From NCBI GenBank assembly GCA_050949705.1, contig JBMNGG010000016.1, positions 109,763-173,762 on the forward strand: DNA of 64,000 nucleotides. Reading direction: 5' to 3'. The position numbers were made by a program, and so were the translations under genes. Below, in pieces: positions 38,256 through 47,545 of this stretch (the first letter of the stretch is position 1; each line of letters begins with the position of its first letter). A model generated the notes under the pieces. The model searched no databases. It had not been told where the DNA came from and worked only from the letters and a program-made list of their open reading frames with translations. The DNA is from JBMNGG01 sp050949705 (lineage in GTDB: Bacteria > Bacillota > Thermosediminibacteria > Thermosediminibacterales > Tepidanaerobacteraceae).

Positions 38256-39422
38256 ATGCACTATCGAAGAAATAAAATTCTATGTATTATTATAGTAACA
38301 ATTTTATTTTTAAGCTGTAATTACAAAACGATTATTGCCCAAACTCAACCAGACATTAAATCCCCTTCAGCATTATTAATTGATGCGGGTACTGGTGCAA
38401 TTTTGTATGAAAAAAATCCCCATGAAAAATTAGAACCTGCTAGTATAACAAAAATAATGACACTAATTTTGGCTTTTGAAGCTATTAACTCAGGCAAAGT
38501 GGAATTAACAGATGTTATTCGTGTTAGTGAAAGGGCTTCACAAACCGGAGGTAGCCAGGCATTTCTTGGTTTAGGAGAAGAGCAAACTCTTGAAACTCTT
38601 TTAAAATGCATAATAATTGCATCAGCTAATGATGCTTCAATGGCGGTAGCCGAACATATCGGTGGCAGCGTTGAGGGATTTGTCAAACTTATGAATGAAA
38701 AAGCAAAAGAATTAGGTATGAAAAACACTAATTTTACTAATCCTCATGGACTGTCTTCACCAAATCATTATACAACTGCTTATGATATTGGCTTAATGTC
38801 AAGAGAATTGGTAAAATATCCGGCTTTTTTTAAATGGTCTACCATATGGATGGATTATCTAGAACATACAGATAAACAACGTGATGCCACAATGCTTGCA
38901 AATACCAATAAGCTTCTTGGAAAATATGAAGGTCTAGATGGATTAAAAACCGGTTTTCATAGTAAAGCTGGTCATTGCTTTGCTGGGACTGCAAAACAAG
39001 GGAATTTTCGATTAATTTCTGTAATTTTAAATTCGGAAAATAGCGATCAAAGATTTAAGGAAACAGTGGAATTGCTTAATTATGGTTTTGGACATTATAG
39101 TTCAGTTCAAGTGGCACAAAAAGGAATGGTGCAAAAAACAGTTGCAGTAGAAAAAGGGCATATAAATGAAGTAAATTTAATCGTTCCCGAAGATGTAAAT
39201 CTCCTGGTTGAAAAGGGTAAAGAAAATAACATCAGCACTGAATTGGAAGTACCTGATATATTATTTGCACCTTTAAAAAAAGATGATACGGTTGGTAATC
39301 TTATAGTTAAACAGAACGGTGAAATCGTCAAAAAAGTTGATATAGTAGTATCCGAGGACATATTAAAAGCTAGTCTGTTTGAGATGTTTAAAAAAGTCTT
39401 TATCAAATGGTTCAAGTTATAA
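38256..39422 (+). CDS. dacF: D-alanyl-D-alanine carboxypeptidase DacF
   Basis: 388 residues. Signal peptide with a lipobox-like FLSCNYKT, then PBP5 fold with SxxK in PASITKIM, SxN in SANDASM and KTG in GLKTGFH, followed by a beta-rich C-terminal domain and an amphipathic tail (FEMFKKVFIKWFKL) for membrane attachment. Trims pentapeptides. First gene before spoIIAA, as in Bacillus, but a terminator lies between. Confidence 0.93.
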   Translation: MHYRRNKILCIIIVTILFLSCNYKTIIAQTQPDIKSPSALLIDAGTGAILYEKNPHEKLEPASITKIMTLILAFEAINSGKVELTDVIRVSERASQTGGSQAFLGLGEEQTLETLLKCIIIASANDASMAVAEHIGGSVEGFVKLMNEKAKELGMKNTNFTNPHGLSSPNHYTTAYDIGLMSRELVKYPAFFKWSTIWMDYLEHTDKQRDATMLANTNKLLGKYEGLDGLKTGFHSKAGHCFAGTAKQGNFRLISVILNSENSDQRFKETVELLNYGFGHYSSVQVAQKGMVQKTVAVEKGHINEVNLIVPEDVNLLVEKGKENNISTELEVPDILFAPLKKDDTVGNLIVKQNGEIVKKVDIVVSEDILKASLFEMFKKVFIKWFKL

Positions 39423-39456
39423 TATCATTAAATCTATGATAAAACTTAGGCTTTCT

Positions 39457-39498
39457 AAGGCTTTCTATATATTGCTAAGAAAGCCTTAATTTTATTTA
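39457..39498 (+). terminator. Intrinsic terminator after dacF
   Basis: AAGGCTTTCT / AGAAAGCCTT stem, 11-nt loop, AATTTTATTT tail. A second copy of the 5' arm just upstream allows an alternative pairing. Confidence 0.8.
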
Positions 39499-39579
39499 AA
39501 GTCTATATTATTTGAACATTACAGAAGGAAAATCCTGTTATTTATCGAAATAATATAAGACGAAAGGGAGGGGAGCTTA

Positions 39580-39915
39580 ATGGATGAGATAATAAAAATA
39601 AAAGATGATATTTTACTAATTAATTTACAAGGTGAAATAGATCATCACAGGTCGCTCACAATTAGAGATCAGGTAGATTACTATATTAAAAGATACAAAA
39701 TTAAGAAAGTATTGTTTAATTTTAAAGATGTCTCATTTATGGATAGCTCTGGAGTTGGTATGATTATAGGACGATATAAATTACTGCGCAAATTGGAAGG
39801 TAGAATAGGTGTAGTTCATCTTACTGAAAAGATTAACAAGATCTTTGAAATGTCCGGTCTTTTTAATATTGTAAGCTCTTTCAATGACGTAAGAGAGGCT
39901 TTGGAAAAATTATAA
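39580..39915 (+). CDS. spoIIAA: Anti-sigma F factor antagonist SpoIIAA
   Basis: 111 residues, STAS fold, phosphorylatable Ser in FMDSSGVGMIIGRYK. Releases SigF from SpoIIAB when unphosphorylated. Strong GGGAGG site. Confidence 0.97.
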   Translation: MDEIIKIKDDILLINLQGEIDHHRSLTIRDQVDYYIKRYKIKKVLFNFKDVSFMDSSGVGMIIGRYKLLRKLEGRIGVVHLTEKINKIFEMSGLFNIVSSFNDVREALEKL

Positions 39916-39928
39916 GGGGTGATTATGT

Positions 39929-40378
39929 GTGACATTAATTAATGAAATGCAATTGGATTTTGTAAGCAAATCTCAAAATGAAGCTTTTGCAAGAGTAGTG
40001 GTAGCTGCTTTTGCATCACAATTGGATCTTACATTAGAAGAAATAGCTGATATTAAAACAGCAGTATCAGAAGCTGTGACAAATAGTATTATTCATGGCT
40101 ATGAAAGTTCAAATGGAACAATAAGAATTACGGCAAAACTTTACAATGATAAAATAGTTGTTTCTGTAAAAGATTGGGGAATCGGCATTGAAAATATTGA
40201 ACAAGCTAAACAACCTTTATGGACTTCAAAACCTGAATTAGAAAGGTCCGGAATGGGTTTTACTATAATGGAAAATTTTATGGATGATCTCATAGTTGAA
40301 TCTACTCCGGGTGAGGGAACCATTATTATCATGTCTAAAAATCTGAAGAAGAATATTGCAGCGAGGCAGGATAAATGA
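39929..40378 (+). CDS. spoIIAB: Anti-sigma F factor SpoIIAB
   Basis: 149 residues, GHKL ATPase with N box KTAVSEAVTNSIIHGY, G1 box VKDWGIGIEN and G2 region ERSGMGFTIMENFMD. Serine kinase for SpoIIAA and inhibitor of SigF. Stop codon overlaps the sigF start. Confidence 0.97.
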   Translation: MTLINEMQLDFVSKSQNEAFARVVVAAFASQLDLTLEEIADIKTAVSEAVTNSIIHGYESSNGTIRITAKLYNDKIVVSVKDWGIGIENIEQAKQPLWTSKPELERSGMGFTIMENFMDDLIVESTPGEGTIIIMSKNLKKNIAARQDK

Positions 40379-41097
40379 ATTCCGGAGCTATGAATGAACT
40401 AATAAAAAAAGCGAAAAGAGGTGACAAGGAAGCAAAAGATGAATTGGTTTCCCTTAATCTTGGTTTAGTTTGGAGTATAGTTAAAAGATTCAACAATAGA
40501 GGTTATGAGTTGGAAGACCTGTTTCAAATTGGCAGCATTGGTTTATTAAAAGCAATTGAGAAGTTTGATTTTTCATATGATGTGAAGTTTTCTACTTATG
40601 CTGTCCCTATGATAATGGGTGAAATAAGAAGACATATACGTGATGATAAACCATTAAAAGTTTCACGTTCTTTAAAAGACTTAGCTTTTAAAATACAAAA
40701 GACCCAGGAATTGTTAAACAATCGTTTAAATAGACAACCTACAATAAAGGAGCTTTCAAAAGAAATGTCAGTTCCGGTTGAAGAACTAGTGATGGCTATG
40801 GAGGCTTCCCAACCATTAGCGTCATTAAATGATGTTACTTATCAAGATGATGGCTCTCCTATTTATTTAATTGATCAAATTAATGAGGATGAAAATAGAC
40901 AAAACTTAATATTCGATCGAATAGCATTAAAAGAAGCACTATCAAAATTGGATAAAAACGAGCGTCAAATAATTATTTTAAGGTATTTTAAGGATATGAC
41001 TCAGGTGGATGTTGCAAAGATGCTTAATATGACTCAAGTCCAAGTATCGCGTTTAGAAAGAAAACTACTAAAAAAAGTTAAGAGTTTACTATCTTAA
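40375..41097 (+). CDS. sigF: Sporulation sigma factor SigF
   Basis: 240 residues. Region 2 with EDLFQIGSIGLLKAIEKFD and VKFSTYAVPMIMGEIRRHIRD, region 3, and region 4 ending TQVDVAKMLNMTQVQVSRLERK. First forespore-specific sigma factor. Overlap ATGA with spoIIAB. Confidence 0.97.
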   Translation: MNSGAMNELIKKAKRGDKEAKDELVSLNLGLVWSIVKRFNNRGYELEDLFQIGSIGLLKAIEKFDFSYDVKFSTYAVPMIMGEIRRHIRDDKPLKVSRSLKDLAFKIQKTQELLNNRLNRQPTIKELSKEMSVPVEELVMAMEASQPLASLNDVTYQDDGSPIYLIDQINEDENRQNLIFDRIALKEALSKLDKNERQIIILRYFKDMTQVDVAKMLNMTQVQVSRLERKLLKKVKSLLS

Positions 41098-41121
41098 GCC
41101 TATAGTTTGGGCTTTTTTTTA
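41096..41121 (+). terminator. Intrinsic terminator after sigF
   Basis: AAGCC / GGCTT stem, 8-nt loop, eight T. Confidence 0.8.
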
Positions 41122-41175
41122 TTTGTGTATAAAAATTAAAGAATAACACATAATAAGCTTAAGGGAGGATTTTTT

Positions 41176-41328
41176 ATGGTTTTTATTGATAAAAGAATAA
41201 TAACAGCACTTATTATATTATTTTTTCTAACTTTAGGCTTATTTGCATATAGAAGTATATATGATAATCGTATTCCAAAGAGTGCTAAGCTTGTTTTTTT
41301 ATTGGAAGAAAAATTATATAAATATTAG
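41176..41328 (+). CDS. Small single-pass membrane protein (50 aa)
   Basis: ATG 41176 behind AAGGGAGGA reads 50 codons: a basic start (MVFIDKRI), one membrane helix (ITALIILFFLTLGLFAY) and a soluble tail. Good ribosome site and clean composition support a real gene. Too short for firm family assignment. Confidence 0.6.
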   Translation: MVFIDKRIITALIILFFLTLGLFAYRSIYDNRIPKSAKLVFLLEEKLYKY

Positions 41329-41365
41329 GCAAATATAAATGCAATTAAAACAGAGGAGGAAGTAT

Positions 41366-41578
41366 ATGACGGTTAAAGTTGTAGAATTGGTAGGCGAATC
41401 GAAGAACAGTTGGGATGAAGCTGTTCGAAATGCAGTAAAAGATGCCCATAAAACTATACGAAATATTACAGGAGTAGAAGTCTTGAATAATACGGCAAAT
41501 GTTGTTGAGGGGGAAATAGTAGAATACAAAGCAAATGTTCAAGTAGCTTTTAAAGTGGACGGAAGTATGGAAAGCTGA
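41366..41578 (+). CDS. Dodecin
   Basis: 70 residues from ATG 41366 behind GAGGAGG. VKVVELVGESKNSWDEAVRNA and EGEIVEYKANVQVAFKV are typical. Dodecins form hollow dodecamers that store flavins (or CoA in some bacteria). Confidence 0.92.
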   Translation: MTVKVVELVGESKNSWDEAVRNAVKDAHKTIRNITGVEVLNNTANVVEGEIVEYKANVQVAFKVDGSMES

Positions 41579-41580
41579 AA

Positions 41581-41606
41581 CGGGCACAAAAGTGTGCTCG
41601 TTTTTA
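41581..41606 (+). terminator. Intrinsic terminator after dodecin
   Basis: CGGGCAC / GTGCTCG stem with one G-U pair and a T tail. Confidence 0.75.
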
Positions 41607-41635
41607 TATAGATCAAGGTGCATAGGGAGAGAGCA

Positions 41636-42013
41636 ATGTTTGTGGATATAGTGGGTATATTGCTGACTATAATTATTATTAGTCCAAGATATTGGTTTTT
41701 TGTATTATCTATATGTCTTTTTGAATTAATTTTTACTATTTTAATTTCAATGGCACTTGAGTTAAGTATTTCTAAAGTAATAGCAGGAGGAATTTTTACA
41801 TCAATTAATCAGTCAAATAGCAAATATTTTTTTCAAATGATAAGTCCTCTTTTTTTTCTTGTATTAGGATTTGCCATCCATACTAATAAAAATGTAAAAT
41901 GGAGTAATTTAATTAATCCCTTTGCCAATCTTAGTAGTCCCTTGTCAATTTTAATAATAAAAACATCTATATTTAGAATAATTACTCTTACATTGACTCA
42001 AATGATAAAATGA
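41636..42013 (+). CDS. Membrane protein of unknown function
   Basis: About 125 residues from ATG 41636 behind GGGAGAG. Three hydrophobic segments (DIVGILLTIIIISPRYW, ICLFELIFTILISM, MISPLFFLVLGFAI). I do not recognise the family. It may share a transcript with the activase genes that follow. Confidence 0.6.
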   Translation: MFVDIVGILLTIIIISPRYWFFVLSICLFELIFTILISMALELSISKVIAGGIFTSINQSNSKYFFQMISPLFFLVLGFAIHTNKNVKWSNLINPFANLSSPLSILIIKTSIFRIITLTLTQMIK

Positions 42014-42040
42014 AAAAATTCTATGGGAGTTCGATTATAT

Positions 42041-43048
42041 ATGAATATCGGTATACCTAGAGGATTGTATTATTATCAGTATTTCCCTTTCTTTAAAACA
42101 TTTTTTGAGTGTCTAGGAAACAGAATTGTATGTTCTCCGCCCACAAATCGCAATATTCTTAAAAAAGGTATTGATTTATGTGTTGATGATGCATGTTTAC
42201 CTGTTAAAGTCTTTCATGGTCATGTTGCTTATCTTGCTGACAAAGTAGATATTATATATATACCTAGAATTATAAGTGTAGAACCAAAAGAATACATTTG
42301 TCCGAAGTTTTTAGGCTTACCAGATATGATAAAAAATAGTATTCAAGAGTTGCCGCCTGTTTTAGATATCGACATAGATCTATATAGAGGAAAAAGATTT
42401 TTGTTTGGTCAGCTTTTAGAATTAGGTCATTTACTTAAAAAAAATAACCTAGATATATTAAGAGCTTATAGAAGAGCTTCAAAAGTTCAAAAACGATTTG
42501 AACAGAAAATTATTAAAAACAAAATCACCCCCGGGGATTTATTATCGACAATACCTGAATGCCTACAAAATAAAGAAAGAGAGGAAAATAAAAAAAATAA
42601 TCGATTAACTGTACTCTTATTAGGACACTATTATAACATATACGATGATTATATTAGCATGAATGTAACGGCTAAATTGAGAAAACAAAACATTACTTTT
42701 ATTACTCCTGAAATGGTTCCCGATAAAATAATTTCAATTGGTAATAGAAAGTTGTCTAAGAATATGTTTTGGACTTTAGGGAAAAAGACTTTAGGTACAG
42801 CTTATTATTATCTTGAAAACAATAAAATAGATGGCATAATATATCTTGCATCATTTGGATGTGGCCCAGATTCATTAGTTGGAGAACTCGTAGAAAAACG
42901 GACAAAACGTGACTTTGAGATTCCTTTTTTGTTAATAAATTTAGATGAACATTCTGGAGAGGCTGGTTTTAATACAAGATTAGAAGCATTTTTAGATGTT
43001 TTGGAAGGAAGGAAACAAGATGAAGATGACATTCCCTCATATGGGTAA
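42041..43048 (+). CDS. Acyl-CoA dehydratase activase-associated protein (first copy)
   Basis: About 335 residues. The N-terminal IGIPRGLYYYQYFPFFKTFF, then DLCVDDACLPVKVFHGHV with conserved cysteines, and C-terminal SFGCGPDSLVGEL and LDEHSGEAGFNTRLEAFLD belong to the DUF2229 / HgdB-like group fused or adjacent to HgdC-type activases. Cysteines could hold an Fe-S cluster. Probable ATP-driven electron transfer partner; the target enzyme is not in the window. Confidence 0.8.
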   Translation: MNIGIPRGLYYYQYFPFFKTFFECLGNRIVCSPPTNRNILKKGIDLCVDDACLPVKVFHGHVAYLADKVDIIYIPRIISVEPKEYICPKFLGLPDMIKNSIQELPPVLDIDIDLYRGKRFLFGQLLELGHLLKKNNLDILRAYRRASKVQKRFEQKIIKNKITPGDLLSTIPECLQNKEREENKKNNRLTVLLLGHYYNIYDDYISMNVTAKLRKQNITFITPEMVPDKIISIGNRKLSKNMFWTLGKKTLGTAYYYLENNKIDGIIYLASFGCGPDSLVGELVEKRTKRDFEIPFLLINLDEHSGEAGFNTRLEAFLDVLEGRKQDEDDIPSYG

Positions 43049-44132
43049 TTTATACATCCCTTTGAAAGCATTATTTGAAAACTTGGGTTTGGAAGTAATT
43101 ATTCCACCATTTAATACTAAAAAAACTTTAGAATTAGGAGTAAAATATTCACCGGAATTTGCGTGTCTGCCATTGAAAATAAATATTGGCAATTTTATTG
43201 AAGCTCTAGAAAAGGGAGCAGATACAATAATAATGGCAGGTGGTGTAGGACCATGTAGGTTTGGATATTACGGAGAAGTGCAAAAAGAAATATTGAAAGA
43301 TTTAGGTTATAGTTTCAATATGATTATACTGGAACCCCCTCGAGGTCATTTAATGGAATTGCTTTCAAAAATAAAAATGATAACAAGTAAAAAAAGAAAC
43401 TCATTTAAAAATGTGGTAAAAGCAGCTAAAATAGCTTGGGAAAAAGCACTTCTTCTTGATAAATTAGATGTTGAAATAAGTAAACTTCGACCTATTGAGA
43501 AAATAAAAGGAGAAACTGATAAAATTTATAATAAAACATTGGAACAAATTAATAATGCTAAAAACGAAAAAGAATTGGAAGATATAAAAAACCATTTTTT
43601 AGATTCTCTAAATCATTTACCTGTAAAAAATAAAAAACCTATTAAAATCGGTATAGTTGGAGAAATATATACAGTATTAGAACCCTTTGCTAATTTAAAC
43701 ATAGAAAAACAGTTGGGTGACCTTGGAGTAGAGGCTTCAAGAAATATATATATTACTGATTGGATTCAGGAGAATCTTCTACCTTCGTTTCTTAAAAACA
43801 AAAGTCACAAAGAAATGCTGGAATTAGCTCGGCCTTATATTAACTGTTTTATAGGAGGTCATGGCCAGGAATCCGTTGCTCAAATAGTAAATTTTTGCAA
43901 CAACAGCTTTGACGGTGTTATTCACTTATTGCCTTTTACATGTATGCCCGAGATTGTAGCAAAAAGTGCCATACCTCAGGTAAATAGAAATAATTATATC
44001 CCAGTAATGACTGTAGTGTTGGATGAGCATTCTGGAGAAACTGGTTTTAGAACGCGATTAGAAGCTTTTATAGACATGATACATTATAAGAAGGAGGATG
44101 AAGGTTTTGCAAAGGTGTTCGTTGGGCATTGA
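43020..44132 (+). CDS. Acyl-CoA dehydratase activase-associated protein (second copy)
   Basis: About 370 residues from ATG 43020 behind AAGGAAGGA, overlapping the first copy. Shares the same plan: PHMGNLYIPLKALFENLG, SPEFACLPLKINIGNF, GGVGPCRFGYYGE, GGHGQESVA, LPFTCMPEI and LDEHSGETGFRTRLEAFID. The three cysteine sites could bind an Fe-S cluster as in 2-hydroxyacyl-CoA dehydratase subunits. Arose by duplication of the upstream gene or of a common ancestor. Confidence 0.8.
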   Translation: MKMTFPHMGNLYIPLKALFENLGLEVIIPPFNTKKTLELGVKYSPEFACLPLKINIGNFIEALEKGADTIIMAGGVGPCRFGYYGEVQKEILKDLGYSFNMIILEPPRGHLMELLSKIKMITSKKRNSFKNVVKAAKIAWEKALLLDKLDVEISKLRPIEKIKGETDKIYNKTLEQINNAKNEKELEDIKNHFLDSLNHLPVKNKKPIKIGIVGEIYTVLEPFANLNIEKQLGDLGVEASRNIYITDWIQENLLPSFLKNKSHKEMLELARPYINCFIGGHGQESVAQIVNFCNNSFDGVIHLLPFTCMPEIVAKSAIPQVNRNNYIPVMTVVLDEHSGETGFRTRLEAFIDMIHYKKEDEGFAKVFVGH

Positions 44133-45075
44133 TGTTGGTTCTGTCAGTACTAATTTAGTTTTGCTTGATGAAAATAAACATCTTATAAAAAAGTTATACC
44201 TAAACACTCAAGGTAATCCTATAAATGCAATAAAAAAAGGGTTTACGTTATTACAAAAACAATTAGATAATATAGATATTTACGCTGTGGGTACAACAGG
44301 GAGCGGTAGACAGCTGGCATCAATCTTAGTAGGAGCTGATATTGTTAAAAATGAAATTACAGCTCACGCTACCGCTTGTCTAGCTTATTACCCCGATACA
44401 CAAACGGTTATTGAAATAGGAGGTCAAGACTCCAAAATAATAATTCTAAGAAATCAAACTGTTGTTGATTTTGCAATGAACACTGTTTGCGCAGCTGGAA
44501 CTGGTTCTTTTTTGGATAGACAAGCCCAAAGATTAGCTATACCTATTGATAGCTTTGGTAGAATTGCTCTTAGATCGAAAAAGTCAACAAGAATTGCTGG
44601 CAGATGTGCTGTTTTTGCCGAATCGGATATGATACATAAACAACAGATGGGACATTCAATTGAAGATATATTAAAAGGGCTTTGTGAAGCACTAGTTAGA
44701 AATTTTCTTTCAAATGTAGCAAAAGGCAAAGTGATAAAACCATCAATACTATTTCAAGGGGGCGTTGCAGCAAATGCAGGTATGAAACAGGCTTTTGAAG
44801 AACAACTCTGCTACAATGTTACAGTACCGGAAAATTATGATGTTATGGGTGCAATAGGTGCCGCAATATTGGCTTCTAATTATATTGTTAATCGTAAAAT
44901 CACAACGAATTTTGTCGGAATGAAAAATATTACTATACAAAATCATAATGTCAAAAGTTTTGAATGCCAGGAATGTCCAAACATGTGTGAAGTGATACAA
45001 CTTTTTGCCGATAGTCGATTAGTTGCACGTTGGGGGGATAGATGCGGAAAGTGGTCTTCAGTGGTAGCTGTTTGA
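44107..45075 (+). CDS. CoA-substrate enzyme activase (BadF/BcrA/HgdC ATPase)
   Basis: About 322 residues; TTG 44107 is preferred because AAGGAGG lies right before ATG 44098. ASKHA ATPase with phosphate-1 GIDVGSVSTNLVL, IEIGGQDSKII, the cluster cysteine in CAAGTGSFLDRQA and a second Cys in GRCAVFAESDM, then GGVAANAGMK. A C-terminal CQECPNMC extension adds cysteines. Such activases inject an electron into radical dehydratases at the cost of ATP. Confidence 0.9.
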   Translation: MQRCSLGIDVGSVSTNLVLLDENKHLIKKLYLNTQGNPINAIKKGFTLLQKQLDNIDIYAVGTTGSGRQLASILVGADIVKNEITAHATACLAYYPDTQTVIEIGGQDSKIIILRNQTVVDFAMNTVCAAGTGSFLDRQAQRLAIPIDSFGRIALRSKKSTRIAGRCAVFAESDMIHKQQMGHSIEDILKGLCEALVRNFLSNVAKGKVIKPSILFQGGVAANAGMKQAFEEQLCYNVTVPENYDVMGAIGAAILASNYIVNRKITTNFVGMKNITIQNHNVKSFECQECPNMCEVIQLFADSRLVARWGDRCGKWSSVVAV

Positions 45076-45150
45076 TATCTTTTAAAGTCATATAAAGAAC
45101 AGAAACAGCATGTGATTTCTAACAGTTTATGAAATATGAAATCAAACTAC

Positions 45151-45179
45151 TTGACAACACCAGATTGGTATGTTAAAGT
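45151..45179 (+). promoter_or_regulatory. Promoter of lysA
   Basis: TTGACA, 17 bases, TAAAGT, upstream of the lysine riboswitch. Confidence 0.6.
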
Positions 45180-45214
45180 AATTTTAATTAAATATATATT
45201 ACCTCATCTCAAAA

Positions 45215-45400
45215 AGAGTTGGGGTAGAGGTGCGGTGAATCAATAGTAAATTTGTGGAGGTCAGGAAACCTATTAAGCAAATTGAAAGGGATCATCGCCG
45301 AAGTGCAGTTTTTCCTAGAAAACTGTGCTGGGCTTATATCTAATAGATATAAGACTGTCACCGGATATTACGGTGGAGTGCTACTTCATAGAGAGAGGTA
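45215..45400 (+). promoter_or_regulatory. Lysine riboswitch (L box)
   Basis: Landmarks in order: AGAGGTGCGG, GAAAGGGATCATCGCCGAAG, a CTGGGCTTAT segment, ACTGTCACCGG and GGTGGAGTGCTACTT, which match the lysine aptamer consensus. It lies before a terminator and lysA, so lysine should stop transcription. Confidence 0.88.
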
Positions 45401-45417
45401 TTTGTCTTAGAGAGCTT

Positions 45418-45449
45418 AACAACCGGCAAATATCCCGGTTGTTTTTTTG
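45418..45449 (+). terminator. Terminator arm of the lysine riboswitch
   Basis: AACAACCGG / CCGGTTGTT stem, 8-nt loop, T7. Located between aptamer and lysA. Confidence 0.88.
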
Positions 45450-45477
45450 TTTTATATAAGCAGAAAGGAGAAAATTT

Positions 45478-46812
45478 ATGTTTTACGGTACTGGCAGATC
45501 TAACGAGCTTAACCATTTAGAAATAGGTGGGTGTGACACAGTTGAACTCGTAAAAAAATATGGCAGCCCTTTATATGTAATAGATGAAGATTATGTTCGC
45601 GAAAATTGCCGTTCTTATAAAAATAGTCTGATGAATCTACAAAAAGATAGTGAAGTAATTTATGCAGGAAAAGCCTTTTTAACTATGGAAATGTGCAGAT
45701 TAATTCAAGAGGAAGATCTTGGATTAGATGTAGTTTCAGGAGGAGAATTATATACTGCTATTAAATCTGGTTTTCCTGCAAATAGAATATATTTTCATGG
45801 AAATAATAAATCTTATAGTGAATTAGAGATGGCGGTAAAATATGGCGTAGGTCGTATAATTGTTGATAATTTTTACGAACTCGAATTATTAAAAGATCTT
45901 GCCAAAAACCAACAAAACAAAAAAATAAAAGTAATGTTACGTCTAACCCCTGGTATTGAAGCCCACACTCATGAATATATAAAAACAGGTCAGCTTGATT
46001 CTAAATTTGGTTTTGGTTTGGGAAATGGGCATGCTCTTATGGCTGTAGAAAGTGCATTAAGTATAAGAGGGTTAAAGCTTACCGGGTTTCATTGTCATAT
46101 TGGTTCTCAAATATTTGAAAAAGATCCTTTTAAAGACACAGCAAAAATAATGATTAAATTTGCCAAAACTGCGAAAGAACAATATGGATTTGAAACAAAA
46201 GAAATAGACTTTGGTGGTGGTTTTGGCATCAAATATATTGATAATGATAAGCCCTTAGCTGTCGAAGATTATATTTCAATTTTATATGAATCGGTCAAAG
46301 AATCTTGTAAGCAATATGAGTTACCGATTCCTAGAATACTAATAGAGCCAGGTAGAGCGATTATCGGTGAAGCAGGGACTACTTTATATACAGTAGGTGC
46401 GATCAAAGATATTCCTGGAATAAGAAAATATGTCAGTGTTGATGGTGGAATGAGTGACAATATTAGACCTGCATTATATGGGGCAAAATATTCTGCGGTC
46501 GTTGCCAATAAAGTAAATAATCCGTTAGAAGAACGTGTTTCTATTGCGGGAAAATGTTGTGAATCCGGTGATATGTTAATTTGGGATATTGATTTGCCCA
46601 AAATTGTACCAGGTGATATACTTGCAGTATTTAGTACTGGTGCCTATCACTACTCTATGGCTAGTAATTATAATATGCTGCCAAAGCCAGCGGTTGTTTT
46701 CGTTAAAGATAAGGCTGCCAGATTGGTTGTTCGTCGACAAACATATGAAGATTTATTAAGCAATGAAGTTTTTAGGCCTCAAACAAAATCTATTTCTCTG
46801 GCAAACTTTTAA
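45478..46812 (+). CDS. lysA: Diaminopimelate decarboxylase
   Basis: 444 residues. PLP lysine in IYAGKAFLTMEM, GLDVVSGGELYTA, HCHIGSQI, GGGFGIKY, EPGRAIIGEAG and the C-terminal GKCCESGDML and GAYHYSMASNYN motifs. Converts meso-diaminopimelate to lysine. Controlled by the riboswitch upstream. Confidence 0.97.
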   Translation: MFYGTGRSNELNHLEIGGCDTVELVKKYGSPLYVIDEDYVRENCRSYKNSLMNLQKDSEVIYAGKAFLTMEMCRLIQEEDLGLDVVSGGELYTAIKSGFPANRIYFHGNNKSYSELEMAVKYGVGRIIVDNFYELELLKDLAKNQQNKKIKVMLRLTPGIEAHTHEYIKTGQLDSKFGFGLGNGHALMAVESALSIRGLKLTGFHCHIGSQIFEKDPFKDTAKIMIKFAKTAKEQYGFETKEIDFGGGFGIKYIDNDKPLAVEDYISILYESVKESCKQYELPIPRILIEPGRAIIGEAGTTLYTVGAIKDIPGIRKYVSVDGGMSDNIRPALYGAKYSAVVANKVNNPLEERVSIAGKCCESGDMLIWDIDLPKIVPGDILAVFSTGAYHYSMASNYNMLPKPAVVFVKDKAARLVVRRQTYEDLLSNEVFRPQTKSISLANF

Positions 46813-46838
46813 AAGTGTGCACTAAGCACACTTTTTTC
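46811..46838 (+). terminator. Intrinsic terminator after lysA
   Basis: AAAAGTGTGC / GCACACTTTT stem, 5-nt loop, T run. Confidence 0.9.
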
Positions 46839-46900
46839 ATTTTCATATAAATGGTATAATATTGTAAGAAGAAAAAACTACAGAAAGGAAGGCAGCTAAT

Positions 46901-47524
46901 ATGGGACATTTTTTAGGTTCTGAAATGCTACTAAGAATACCAGCCTTACTAATAGCAATAACCTTCCACGAATATGCTCATGCGAGAGCATCTTATGCAT
47001 TAGGTGATCCAACACCTAAATGGAGGGGAAGACTATCGCTAAATCCTTTAGATCATTTAGACCCTGTTGGTCTCTTAATGTTATGGCTTTTTAGATTCGG
47101 ATGGGCAAAACCCGTTGAAATAAATCCTAACTATTATGATGAACCAAAAAAAGGTGTTATACTTGTTTCTTTGGCAGGGCCTTTATCCAACATAGTTCTA
47201 GCCTTTATATCGATGATTATATTAAAATTAGGTATCTTTAATAATAGTATTATAGAAAGCTTTGTATATATTTTATTTCTTTACAATTTAACTTTAGCTG
47301 TTTTTAATTTGATACCGATACCTCCACTTGATGGTTCAAAAATACTAATGGGATTATTGCCGCGACGAATGGCATATGAGTTTTCACGATATGAAGCATA
47401 TGGGCCATTGATACTAATAATAATGGTTTACTTGGGCTTGTTAAGGATATTATTAAATCCTTTAATGCTATTTTTACACAAGGGTCTGGATATTCTATCC
47501 AATTTAATTCTAATAAGATTTTAA
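46901..47524 (+). CDS. Site-2 protease family membrane metalloprotease (M50)
   Basis: 207 residues with about five membrane segments. Zinc motif HEYAH in ITFHEYAHARASYALGDPTP, LNPLDHLDPVG and the third ligand in NLIPIPPLDGSKIL. This is the YwhC-type minimal S2P group, distinct from SpoIVFB and RseP. Substrate unknown. Confidence 0.9.
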   Translation: MGHFLGSEMLLRIPALLIAITFHEYAHARASYALGDPTPKWRGRLSLNPLDHLDPVGLLMLWLFRFGWAKPVEINPNYYDEPKKGVILVSLAGPLSNIVLAFISMIILKLGIFNNSIIESFVYILFLYNLTLAVFNLIPIPPLDGSKILMGLLPRRMAYEFSRYEAYGPLILIIMVYLGLLRILLNPLMLFLHKGLDILSNLILIRF

Positions 47525-47545
47525 CATTTATAGGAGGAATTTTTT

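Noticed and set aside
47525..47545. T-box leader for trpS
   Set aside because: The gap is only 21 bases and trpS appears to be read with the preceding gene.
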